Origin: an uncultured Panacagrimonas sp.
GTDB lineage: Bacteria > Pseudomonadota > Gammaproteobacteria > Nevskiales > Nevskiaceae
DNA length: 10,725 nucleotides
Assembly (NCBI GenBank): GCA_946481265.1
Contig: CAMLNE010000123.1
Coordinates: 1 to 10,725 of the forward strand
Direction of reading: 5' to 3'
Shown here: piece by piece, positions 1-5,921 of the stretch
Numbering within the stretch: the stretch's first letter is position 1
Layout: each line of letters opens with the position of its first letter
Notes under the pieces: model-generated
What the model saw: only the letters and a program-made list of their open reading frames with translations
Database searches by the model: none
Told to the model about the DNA's origin: nothing
Program-made: the position numbers and the translations under genes

Positions 1-4
1 CCGC

Positions 5-865
5 TCAGGACCGGCGCTTGCGGCTGGTGCGCCACCACATCCAGACCCCGCTGATCGCGAGCAGGATCGCGGCGAGCCCCACCGTGTTGACCACGTACAC
101 GCCGCCACGGCCGAAGATCGCGCCGCTGTGGGCGTCCACCAGCACGTGCTCGAGCGTCACGTAGGGCCGCGAGAACGGCATCAGCTGGTCGCGCTGCGCT
201 TCCGGCAGATCGCTCGCCACCGACCATTCCACCTGCGCCGGATCCACCGGCGTCCAGCTGTTGCCGCCGTCGGCACTCTGGAAGGCATCGAGCTCCTGCA
301 CCGCGATGGTTCCGGGCGCATCCTTCACGCGTCCGATGCGGCGCACTTCGTCGACCGGAAGAATGGGCGAACGCAGTTCGTCGTAACGCCCGCCGTCGAG
401 CGTGAGCACGGCCACGTGCTCCGCGTTGGCCAGGAACAGCAGCGGCTCCTGTCCGTTTGCGCCCGCCACCAGTCCCAGCGGCTTGTTCACCGGCGGCGTC
501 ACGGGTCGCGCGTCCAGCACCGTGCCCTCCGGCGTGACCGCCAGCCAGTGGCCATCGGCGACGAAGCCCGACTGCGGTGGCACCGGCTCGAGGCCGTACA
601 ACCACATCACCGGGCTCCAGTAGATGCGATCGGTGTCGTATCCCCAGCTTGGGCTCTGGTTGATCAGGATTCCGCTCAAGCCCAGCCATCCCATGAACAG
701 GAAGGCGAACAGCCCGACGCGGCGGTGCCAGTCGCGCAGGAGGATGTTGAGATTGCGGCGCGGCTTGACCGCGACCGCCACCGGGCGCGGCGCAGGCCAC
801 ACCGCCACCGGCGGCCTGGCCTCCACCGCGCCTTTCGCGCCCAGGATCGGATTGACGTCTCCCAT
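5..865 (-). CDS. PepSY-type transmembrane protein with large periplasmic domain
   Basis: 286 residues from the chosen ATG. The N-terminus is cytoplasmic and Pro/Arg-rich (about 1-45). Then comes the PepSY-associated helix motif 'RDWHRRVGLFAFLF', TM1 about 50-68, with the His-Arg pair typical of that family. A periplasmic domain of about 185 residues follows, with a BNR-like 'SADGGNSW' stretch and a PepSY-like 'VDAHSGAIFGRGG'. TM2 is at about 257-278, with a basic Arg/Lys tail. The start at 865 lies 4 bases past the stop of the FMN-binding gene, and GGGGTGA overlapping that stop serves as ribosome site, so the two are probably translationally coupled. In-frame upstream ATGs would run into the neighbour. 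PepSY membrane proteins occur beside flavinylated FMN-binding domains in known extracytosolic redox systems. I infer a partner or electron-relay role for the adjacent flavoprotein. The substrate is unknown. Confidence 0.85.
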   Translation of the reverse strand: MGDVNPILGAKGAVEARPPVAVWPAPRPVAVAVKPRRNLNILLRDWHRRVGLFAFLFMGWLGLSGILINQSPSWGYDTDRIYWSPVMWLYGLEPVPPQSGFVADGHWLAVTPEGTVLDARPVTPPVNKPLGLVAGANGQEPLLFLANAEHVAVLTLDGGRYDELRSPILPVDEVRRIGRVKDAPGTIAVQELDAFQSADGGNSWTPVDPAQVEWSVASDLPEAQRDQLMPFSRPYVTLEHVLVDAHSGAIFGRGGVYVVNTVGLAAILLAISGVWMWWRTSRKRRS

Positions 866-869
866 CGGA

Positions 870-1496
870 TCACCCCGCGAGCTGGTCGAGTGCCAGCGCG
901 GCACGCGCCATGCGCTGCATCATCTTCACGGAGTAGGTCGCACCGGAGATGTTGTCCACGGACCGGTCGATGTCGGGCCCCGCGGCCCTGGCGCCCGCGA
1001 TCTGCTGCAGGAACGACGGCTGGCCCACCTGCTCGCCGCGCGACTCGCGGTAGACCAGGACCTTGGCGCGCTCGATCGCGGCATCCTTGACCACGAAGCC
1101 GCAGGTGGTCGGCAGGTAGCCGTCCTTGCCGAGCTCGTCGAAGATCCACACCGTCCTGCCGTCCGCCCGCCAATAGCGCATGCGTGCAGGCAGCGGCTGG
1201 ATGAGCTGCACCGGCAGGCCGGATACGGCCACCGACTGCGCGACAGGTATCTCGGCGCCGAAGGTCTCTTCCAGGAAGACCTCGGGCTTGATGTTGAACT
1301 TGTAGAACTGCTCGAGCCCGGCGGCCGCGCCGCGGCCCGCGAACGCGCCGAAAGGAAGCGCCAGCAGCGCGCGCAGCACCGAGCGGCGTGAATGGGTGGC
1401 GGCCAGGGCGGCCGGCGGTGCCAGGGGGGCGGCGATGCCCGCATCCACGTCGGCGTCCGCCGCCGGGCGCAGGAAAAAGCGCTGGATGTTTTTCAT
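870..1496 (-). CDS. Tat-exported FMN-binding (flavinylated) protein
   Basis: 208 residues. A Tat-like signal is seen: 'SRRSVLR' at residues 36-42 followed by the hydrophobic 'ALLALPFGAFAG' (43-54), after an unusually long 35-residue N-region. The C-terminal FMN_bind domain (about 128-203) ends in 'DNISGATYS'. This matches the D-x-x-S/T-G-A-T pattern of NqrC/RnfG-type proteins, where ApbE attaches FMN through phosphoester to the Thr (here T187). The protein should therefore sit outside the cytoplasm with a covalent FMN and carry electrons. I chose the ATG at 1496 because upstream in-frame starts add low-quality sequence and overlap a large hairpin; its ribosome site is weak. It lies 178 bp after the globin gene and is coupled to the PepSY gene. 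No ApbE transferase is present in the window, so it must be encoded elsewhere. Confidence 0.88.
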   Translation of the reverse strand: MKNIQRFFLRPAADADVDAGIAAPLAPPAALAATHSRRSVLRALLALPFGAFAGRGAAAGLEQFYKFNIKPEVFLEETFGAEIPVAQSVAVSGLPVQLIQPLPARMRYWRADGRTVWIFDELGKDGYLPTTCGFVVKDAAIERAKVLVYRESRGEQVGQPSFLQQIAGARAAGPDIDRSVDNISGATYSVKMMQRMARAALALDQLAG

Positions 1497-1571
1497 GATG
1501 GTCTGGATTTCGGGTTGGGGCCTGATCGCGCTGGGAGGGATCGGGCGGTTCTGCCCTGCGGGGCCGCAGCT

Positions 1572-1615
1572 TTCGGGAACACGGCGATGCAGGCAGCATC
1601 CCCCGTGTTCCCGAA
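1572..1615 (-). other. Long hairpin between globin and flavoprotein genes
   Basis: A perfect 13-bp stem (TTCGGGAACACGG 1572-1584 with its complement 1603-1615) is extended by an inner 5-bp stem GATGC/GCATC (1586-1590, 1596-1600), with a 5-nt loop. Neither strand has a T-run after it, so it is not a classical intrinsic terminator. It sits in the 178-bp gap of the leftward operon, 76 bases before the flavoprotein start. An mRNA processing or stability element that sets different expression of the globin and flavoprotein is plausible. This is inference. Confidence 0.6.
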
Positions 1616-1674
1616 GCCCGGCCTTCACGCCGATCCCGGCAGCGTCGTCATGTCTGGACTTCGCGCTCGCGCAC

Positions 1675-2145
1675 TCAGCGCGTCACGATGTCGTCGGTGA
1701 ACGGCGCGAGCGCCGCGATCACCTGGTTGCAGGTCCAGTAGTGCAGGTTGATGCGCTCGCAGGCGTTGTAGGCCGCCTCCACCACCGCGTTGAACTGCTC
1801 CATGTTGATGTTCAGGTCGGCGTGGGCGGCGGCCATGCTGGCGCCCTGGTACTCGTTGGGACCGCCGAGCACCAGGGTCTCGAGCTGCGTGTTGAGCAGG
1901 ATCTGCCGCTCGGGATTGCCGAACTCCTTGAACAGGTGGTTGATGCGCGTGTCGAGCATGATGAAGTGGAACAACGCGACGGCCCACTCGTGCACGCCTT
2001 CCTTGCCACCCCAGAGTTCGAGGGTGTTGGCGGGGATGCCGGGGATCGGCCGGGTCTTCTCCTCGGCGGCGTAGGCCGGGGCGATGGCCATGCCCCACAG
2101 CAGGCAGGCGGCCAGCGATGCGGCGGTGACACTCTTGCGGTTCAT
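1675..2145 (-). CDS. Exported group-1-like truncated haemoglobin
   Basis: 156 residues. A Sec signal peptide covers about residues 1-27 ('SLAACLLWGMAIAPAYA' then AEEK). The rest has the truncated-globin pattern: 'LWGGKEGVHEW' at the A-B region, 'LDTRINHLF' for the B-C region, 'LVLGGPNEYQGASM' before helix F, 'AAHADLNI' with the proximal haem His at H108, 'FNAVVEAA' for helix G, and 'IAALAPFTDDIV' at helix H. Phe59 appears to occupy the usual B10 Tyr position and a distal His/Gln is not obvious, so ligand binding may differ from classical trHb1; this is a by-eye alignment. I chose the ATG at 2145 over an upstream in-frame ATG at 2157 because GGAG lies 6 bases ahead. Most truncated globins are cytoplasmic, so the signal peptide is notable. 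A periplasmic O2, NO or electron-transfer haem role is inferred. Confidence 0.86.
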   Translation of the reverse strand: MNRKSVTAASLAACLLWGMAIAPAYAAEEKTRPIPGIPANTLELWGGKEGVHEWAVALFHFIMLDTRINHLFKEFGNPERQILLNTQLETLVLGGPNEYQGASMAAAHADLNINMEQFNAVVEAAYNACERINLHYWTCNQVIAALAPFTDDIVTR

Positions 2146-2212
2146 GTGAGTCTCCATGGTGAGGTGATGTCGTTGCAGCGGGGTCCAGCGTGCGCACCGC
2201 CACGCCCGGCGC

Positions 2213-3304
2213 TCAGAACGTGAGGTGGGTGGACAGGTAGAAGCCGTGCTGATCGGGTGTCAGCGTGATGTTCCCGAGCATCGCGTAGGCCACGACGAAG
2301 GAGATCCGCTTGTTCGGTGCATAGGCGAAGAACAGGTCGTACCAGTCGTCCTCGTGCTGGGTCAGCGTGTCCTCGAGGTGGTCCAGACTCACGCCGGCGA
2401 CTTCGGTGACCGGTCCCAGCACATCGTTGATGACACCGACGAGTTGTCCGGTGCCGATCCCGTTGAGGTTCACCCCCACGTTGTCCAGGCTCTTGCCGTG
2501 CTGTGCGTACTCGGCACCGAAGGCGGTGTTCTTCGACACCAGGGTCGCGATGGACGCCTCGAAGCGAACCTCCTTCTTGTTGTCCTTCTTGCCGCTCCCG
2601 CCCACCGTCCGGTCCTTGTAGCCAAAGCCCGTCAGCCCGGTCTGGTTGGCCGAGGTGTAGCGCGCGGTCAGGTTGACCAGCGTGCTGAACGGAAAGTAGA
2701 TCTTCGTGGCGCTGACATAGGCTTCCCAGTCCTTGCGCTTGGCGGCCTGCAAGGTGGTCAGCAGATCTTCATTCTTGTTGTCCTTGTAGAAGCCGCCGAT
2801 CGCCACCTGCGGGATCAGGCTGTCCGAGGTGTAGACCGCGTCGCCGAACAGGCGAAGCTTGGCGCCGAACACATCCATCTCGATGGTCGTGTTGAACGCC
2901 CCGATTCCGGTGTCGCCGACGACGCCCGGCAGCAGGCCGGCGATCAGACCCACGGTGTCGAACGTGCTGCCGGTGGGCAGCGTGCTGCGCGTGTACGAGA
3001 GCTCCAGGCGATCGTAGAAGCCCACCGAGGCGCCGTAGGAATTGAGGCTGTAGTTCGGCAGGTGCGTATAGGTGTAGTGCAGGCTGCCGTTGATGCCATC
3101 GCGCGTGCCGTAGCCGTTGATCACGGCCCAGGGCGTGATACCGCCGCCGCCGGCGCCGTCGATCGACGCCACGCCACCGGTCAACAACACCTTGCCATCG
3201 TTGTAGAAGCCCGCCGCCGCGTTGCCACTGAACAGGCCGGCGGCGAGCATCGCCGACGCCTTGAGCAAACCACGGGCACGCGCCCCACGCTTGTTTCGCT
3301 TCAT
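2213..3304 (-). CDS. DUF3034-family outer-membrane beta-barrel protein
   Basis: 363 residues. The signal peptide covers about 1-31 ('LKASAMLAAGLFSGNAAA'). The mature protein has alternating beta-strand patterns, the family-like opening 'GKVLLTGGVASIDGAGGGG' and 'TPWAVINGYGTRD', a mid 'KLRLFGDAVY', a late 'EDDWYDLFFAYAPNKR', and a C-terminal Phe typical of BAM-inserted barrels ('GFYLSTHLTF'). This matches my memory of DUF3034 proteins, which have no assigned function. I chose the start at 3304 because AGGAG lies 8 bases upstream; the open frame extends back to 3547 but crosses a terminator hairpin. It is the first gene of the leftward set, 67 bp ahead of the globin, and may be its outer-membrane partner or channel. 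Expression is probably controlled by the structured leader at 3416-3533. Confidence 0.85.
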   Translation of the reverse strand: MKRNKRGARARGLLKASAMLAAGLFSGNAAAGFYNDGKVLLTGGVASIDGAGGGGITPWAVINGYGTRDGINGSLHYTYTHLPNYSLNSYGASVGFYDRLELSYTRSTLPTGSTFDTVGLIAGLLPGVVGDTGIGAFNTTIEMDVFGAKLRLFGDAVYTSDSLIPQVAIGGFYKDNKNEDLLTTLQAAKRKDWEAYVSATKIYFPFSTLVNLTARYTSANQTGLTGFGYKDRTVGGSGKKDNKKEVRFEASIATLVSKNTAFGAEYAQHGKSLDNVGVNLNGIGTGQLVGVINDVLGPVTEVAGVSLDHLEDTLTQHEDDWYDLFFAYAPNKRISFVVAYAMLGNITLTPDQHGFYLSTHLTF

Positions 3305-3415
3305 CGCCCCAACTCCTTGGTCTTGGATCTCTTGGATTTGTCGAAGTACAGAAAAAGCACGCCACCCCTTCCGCGAGCAGTTCGCTGACTCCCTTGTCAG
3401 GCACGCGAAAAACAC

Positions 3416-3466
3416 AAAAAAAAACGTCCACGCATTGGCTCGATCCGAGCCAAGCACGTGGACGTT
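3416..3466 (-). terminator. Intrinsic terminator ahead of DUF3034 gene
   Basis: AACGTCCACG (leftward, 3466-3457) pairs with 3432-3423, and inside it TTGGCTCG pairs with CGAGCCAA (3453-3446 with 3442-3435) around a 3-nt loop, with a small 3x2 internal loop. Nine Ts follow on the minus strand (3424-3416). The other strand has no T-run, so it works leftward only. No minus-strand gene lies upstream for it to close, so it ends a small RNA or attenuates the downstream operon. Confidence 0.8.
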
Positions 3467-3533
3467 GGTGTCCGGCTGATCCGGCAGCACTGCCGGATCG
3501 GTTACCGCCGTGATTCCGTGTCCGGAGTCACAT
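3416..3533 (-). ncRNA. Predicted sigma-54-driven structured RNA, leftward copy
   Basis: If the -24/-12 promoter at 3559-3542 is active, transcription starts near 3532 and ends at the T-run near 3416, giving about 117 nt. Reading leftward there are three stem-loops: an imperfect 9-bp hairpin (3531-3510), a perfect 9-bp hairpin GATCCGGCA/TGCCGGATC with a 4-nt loop (3499-3478), and the terminator (3466-3423). GGAATCACGGCGG (3517-3505) and GGACACCAACGTCCAC (3473-3458) recur in near-identical form, in the same order, in the rightward copy at 3867-3978. It could be a free small RNA or the leader of the DUF3034 operon, whose start codon is about 110 bases further on. It matches no RNA family I recognise. 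Confidence 0.5.
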
Positions 3534-3541
3534 GGCCGGAA

Positions 3542-3559
3542 TTGCAAACGCTATGCCAA
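3542..3559 (-). promoter_or_regulatory. Sigma-54 type -24/-12 promoter, leftward
   Basis: The minus strand reads TTGGCATAGCGTTTGCAA: GG and GC separated by exactly 10 bases, with TGGCA and TTGCA close to the YTGGCACGRNNNTTGCW consensus. GAACCGG lies just upstream (around 3563-3569), as in the rightward copy. Predicted start near 3532. Confidence 0.6.
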
Positions 3560-3839
3560 CTCCGGTTCGCGGCTGCTCATCGAAGCGGCAGGACGCGTCC
3601 ACATCACGGCCGCGCCCGGGCGAAGCGCGGCAAGGGACACGCGCGAACAAGAGCGCAGGCCGCGCTTTCCATCGGTGAGCGGGCGCGTCCGCAGCATGAT
3701 CGCGCTCGCGCGCTCCCCGTTCCGATGCATCCGCACCCTGACCGCGGTTCGCACATGGTCGACGCGCTGCGCCAGCGCCCTGTTTCAGTGCCGCGCCCCA
3801 GCGCGGGGCACGACATCCCCGGATCAAGGCCTGAACCGG
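3560..3839. other. Non-coding divergent regulatory region
   Basis: No gene is supported here. It lies between the two outward sigma-54-type promoters and so should hold the binding sites of an enhancer-binding activator. By eye it contains a hairpin at 3788-3811 (GTGCCGCGC with its complement, 2-base bulge, no T-run) and two related strings, CGAAGCGGCAGG near 3581 and CGAAGCGCGGCAAGG near 3621. I could not identify a known activator site. Confidence 0.45.
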
Positions 3840-3857
3840 CTGGCATGGCTGTTGCGC
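3840..3857 (+). promoter_or_regulatory. Sigma-54 type -24/-12 promoter, rightward
   Basis: CTGGCATGGCTGTTGCGC: GG (3842-3843) and GC (3854-3855) are 10 bases apart, with TGGCA and TTGC matching the -24/-12 consensus. GAACCGG (3833-3839) precedes it, as in the leftward copy. Predicted start near 3867. Confidence 0.6.
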
Positions 3858-3866
3858 ATTCGTTCC

Positions 3867-3978
3867 CGTGCCGTCTTCGAGCCCAACCCGGAACGGCGGG
3901 CGTCACCCGTCATCGCCGACGGGTGCGCCTGAAGGACATCGACGTCCACCCGCTCGCAGGAGCCGGTGGATTTTTTTT
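3867..3978 (+). ncRNA. Predicted sigma-54-driven structured RNA, rightward copy
   Basis: A predicted ~112-nt RNA from the promoter at 3840-3857 to the terminator T-run. It holds GGAACGGCGG (3890-3899), a perfect 8-bp hairpin CACCCGTC/GACGGGTG with a 6-nt loop (3904-3925), GGACATCGACGTCCAC (3934-3949), and a terminator (3945-3978). The shared motif matches the leftward RNA at 14 of 16 positions. In both RNAs a small GGAC/GTCC pairing would compete with the 5' arm of the terminator, which could act as an antitermination switch. It ends 55 bases before the OmpA-cupredoxin start, so it is either a small RNA or that gene's leader. Confidence 0.5.
3945..3978 (+). terminator. Intrinsic terminator ahead of OmpA-cupredoxin gene
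   Basis: An 11-bp stem with one C/C mismatch (TCCACCCGCTC 3945-3955 with GAGCCGGTGGA 3960-3970), a GCAG loop, then eight Ts (3971-3978). No rightward gene lies upstream for it to close. Confidence 0.8.
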
Positions 3979-3985
3979 GCTTCGA

Positions 3986-4013
3986 GACCGGGCCGACGCA
4001 TCGGCACCCGGTC
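3986..4013 (+). other. Leader hairpin next to the ompA-like ribosome site
   Basis: GACCGGG (3986-3992) pairs with CCCGGTC (4007-4013), and inside it CCGA pairs with TCGG around CGCA, with a 2-base bulge. It lies between the terminator and the GAGGA ribosome site (4024-4028), so it could affect translation of readthrough transcripts. Confidence 0.45.
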
Positions 4014-4033
4014 CGCCACCCATGAGGATGCTG

Positions 4034-5497
4034 ATGAACACCCACGACAATGCGACGCCTGCCGGATATCGATTCCGCCTGACCGGCCTGGCCGTGCTGC
4101 TGGGCCTGGGTCCCGCCTGCGCCCTGGCGCAGGACGACAATCGCTTCTACCTCGCGCCGATGGCCAGCTACGTGCTGTCGGACAAGGATCGCGACGCCGA
4201 TGACGCGCTCGGCGGCACACTCGCGGCGGGCGTGCGCCTGTCCAGGAGTGCCGAGTTCGAACTGCGCGGCGCCTTCCTCAAGTACAAGGGCGAAGACGAC
4301 ACCGGCAGCAGCCGGATCGAGGGCGGCGGCTTCGGCGTGAACCTGTTCTTCAAGGGGCCGGGCGGGCCGTACGCCCACCTCGACGTGATGGGCGGCGACC
4401 AGACCCTGTTCAACATCGGGCTGGGCTGGGACTTCCTGTTCTCGGATGCCTTCGGCATCCGCGCCGAGGCGCTGTACCACGCGCAGTCCAATTCCAGCGA
4501 CGACGCCCACGACGAGTACAAGGAGCCCCTGTTCAATCTTGGGGTGCGCATCCCGTTCGGCCGCGCGCCCGAGCCGCCCCCGCCGCGGACGCCGGCGCTG
4601 GCGGCCGCCCCGCCGCCACCGCCGCCGGTCTGCAGCGACGGCATGGACAACGACGGCGACGGCCTCGTCGACTTTCCCGCGGACCGCGGCTGCCGTTCGG
4701 CGGACGACGGTGACGAGACCGATCCGGCTCCTCGTTGCGCACCGCCGATCCCCGGGCAGGCGATCAGTCTCGAGGGTTGCGGCGTCGGCGACGTCATCGT
4801 GCTGCGCGGCGTGAACTTCGACTTCGACCAGGACAGCCTCACGCTCAACGCCCGGCACATCCTCGACACCGTCGCCGTCGCGCTCGACTCGCGTCCCGAC
4901 GTCAAGGTCGAGATCGGCGGTCACACCGATGGCAAGGGTTCGGATTCGTACAACGCCGCGTTGTCGGATCGCCGGTCGAGGACGGTCAGGGATTACCTGG
5001 TCGCCAAGGGCATCTCCGCCGCGCGCCTGAGCACGAAGGGCTACGGCGAATCGGTGCCGGTCGCCAGCAACGACACCGACCAGGGACGCGAACTGAACCG
5101 TCGGGTCGAGCTCAAGCTCATCGAATCCGCGGCCACCGCACCGGCGACGCCCGCGTCCGCGACGGCGCTCCCGTCGGCAGCGCCGATGGCGCCGCCCGCG
5201 GATGCCGTCGTCGAGGCACCGGCGGAACCGACGGAACCGGCGGCAACGGTCGCGGACGGCATGTCGGTGGTGATCGACAACTTCGCGTTTGCGCCGGCAA
5301 GCCTGACGGTGCCGGTCGGCACCACCGTGACCTGGACCAACCAGGACGGCTCGAATCACTTCGTGAAGTTCGCCGATGCCGGCAGCGAGCGCCTGAAGCA
5401 CGGCGCCGTCTACACGCGGAGCTTCACCGCCGCCGGCCGCTACCCCTACCAGTGCAGCCTTCATTCCGCGATGAGCGGCGTCGTGATCGTGCAGTAG
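4034..5497 (+). CDS. OmpA-family protein fused to a C-terminal cupredoxin
   Basis: 487 residues with an unusual multi-domain order. Signal peptide 1-32 ('ACALA' then QDD). OmpA-like beta-barrel about 37-176. Pro-rich linker (179-198). Asp-rich, cysteine-flanked 'CSDGMDNDGDGLVDFP' (from C200), resembling DxDxDG calcium loops. OmpA peptidoglycan-binding domain about 258-365 with 'NFDFDQDSLT', 'GHTDGKG' (D299), 'LSDRRS' (R314) and 'NRRVEL'. Ala/Pro-rich linker (366-408). Cupredoxin domain 409-487 with type-1 copper ligands H442 ('SNHFVKF') and C474-x2-H477-x2-M480, the amicyanin-like spacing. It should span the outer membrane, bind peptidoglycan, and hold a blue-copper centre in the periplasm. 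I chose the ATG at 4034 because GAGGA lies 5 bases upstream; ATGs at 4022 and 4028 are alternatives. It is divergent from the haem/flavin operon, so a shared redox function is inferred. Confidence 0.92.
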   Translation: MNTHDNATPAGYRFRLTGLAVLLGLGPACALAQDDNRFYLAPMASYVLSDKDRDADDALGGTLAAGVRLSRSAEFELRGAFLKYKGEDDTGSSRIEGGGFGVNLFFKGPGGPYAHLDVMGGDQTLFNIGLGWDFLFSDAFGIRAEALYHAQSNSSDDAHDEYKEPLFNLGVRIPFGRAPEPPPPRTPALAAAPPPPPPVCSDGMDNDGDGLVDFPADRGCRSADDGDETDPAPRCAPPIPGQAISLEGCGVGDVIVLRGVNFDFDQDSLTLNARHILDTVAVALDSRPDVKVEIGGHTDGKGSDSYNAALSDRRSRTVRDYLVAKGISAARLSTKGYGESVPVASNDTDQGRELNRRVELKLIESAATAPATPASATALPSAAPMAPPADAVVEAPAEPTEPAATVADGMSVVIDNFAFAPASLTVPVGTTVTWTNQDGSNHFVKFADAGSERLKHGAVYTRSFTAAGRYPYQCSLHSAMSGVVIVQ

Positions 5498-5530
5498 GAC
5501 GCCGCGACGACACCCCCAAGCAGGCTTCCG

Positions 5531-5561
5531 CCGCCGCCCGGACGCAGCGTCCGGACGGCGG
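5531..5561 (+). other. Hairpin downstream of OmpA-cupredoxin gene
   Basis: CCGCCGCCCGGACG (5531-5544) pairs with 5548-5561 at 13 of 14 positions around a 3-nt loop, 33 bases after the stop codon. No T-run follows, so it may stabilise the mRNA 3' end or act as a weak terminator. Confidence 0.5.
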
Positions 5562-5591
5562 GCACTGCCTCGATCCCGCCCAGGAGCCGAC

Positions 5592-5921
5592 ATGCCCGAT
5601 GCCACGCTGTTCCCGTTTCTCGACACCGCGATGCACCTGATCGCCGTCCTGGCGCTGTGTGCGATCCCGCTGCTGGTGTCGATTCCCTGCCTGGACCGCG
5701 CTATGCGACGGCGCGCTTCGCGCGCCGCGGACGCGGCGGCGCGGCCTGCCGATCGGGGTCCTCGAGCAGGCGCTCGCGCAGCCACCGCTGCACCGGCAGA
5801 TCCTGCGCCTGGCGATGCCAGAACAGGTGCAGCTCGATGGGCGGCAGCTCCATCGGCAGCGGCAGGATGCGAAACCCCAGTGCGGCCCGCAGCGGCAGCG
5901 CCTGCTCGCGCGGCATCGTGA
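5592..5921 (+). CDS. Possible small membrane protein, hypothetical
   Basis: 109 residues if read in full. The start is convincing: AGGAG lies 5 bases ahead, and the first ~36 codons have strongly GC-rich third positions and encode one hydrophobic segment ('LIAVLALCAIPLLVSIPCL'). From about 5701 the frame runs antisense to the LysR 3' end and becomes Ala/Arg/Pro-rich shadow sequence. It may be a genuine small gene that overlaps LysR tail to tail, or the 5' remnant of a membrane-protein gene whose rest was lost. It is unrecognised, and the OmpA-cupredoxin gene ends 94 bp upstream. Confidence 0.35.
   Translation: MPDATLFPFLDTAMHLIAVLALCAIPLLVSIPCLDRAMRRRASRAADAAARPADRGPRAGARAATAAPADPAPGDARTGAARWAAAPSAAAGCETPVRPAAAAPARAAS

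Noticed and set aside
128..1391. Long plus-strand open frames opposite the PepSY and FMN-binding genes
   Set aside because: Low-complexity His/Arg-rich translations with no domains; they are shadows of the minus-strand genes.
3416..3978. Known riboswitch such as FMN, cobalamin or c-di-GMP
   Set aside because: I found none of the conserved core sequences of these classes in either leader.
3458..4033. An in-frame N-terminal extension of the OmpA-cupredoxin protein
   Set aside because: It lacks coding character, crosses a terminator and promoter signals, and would bury the signal peptide.
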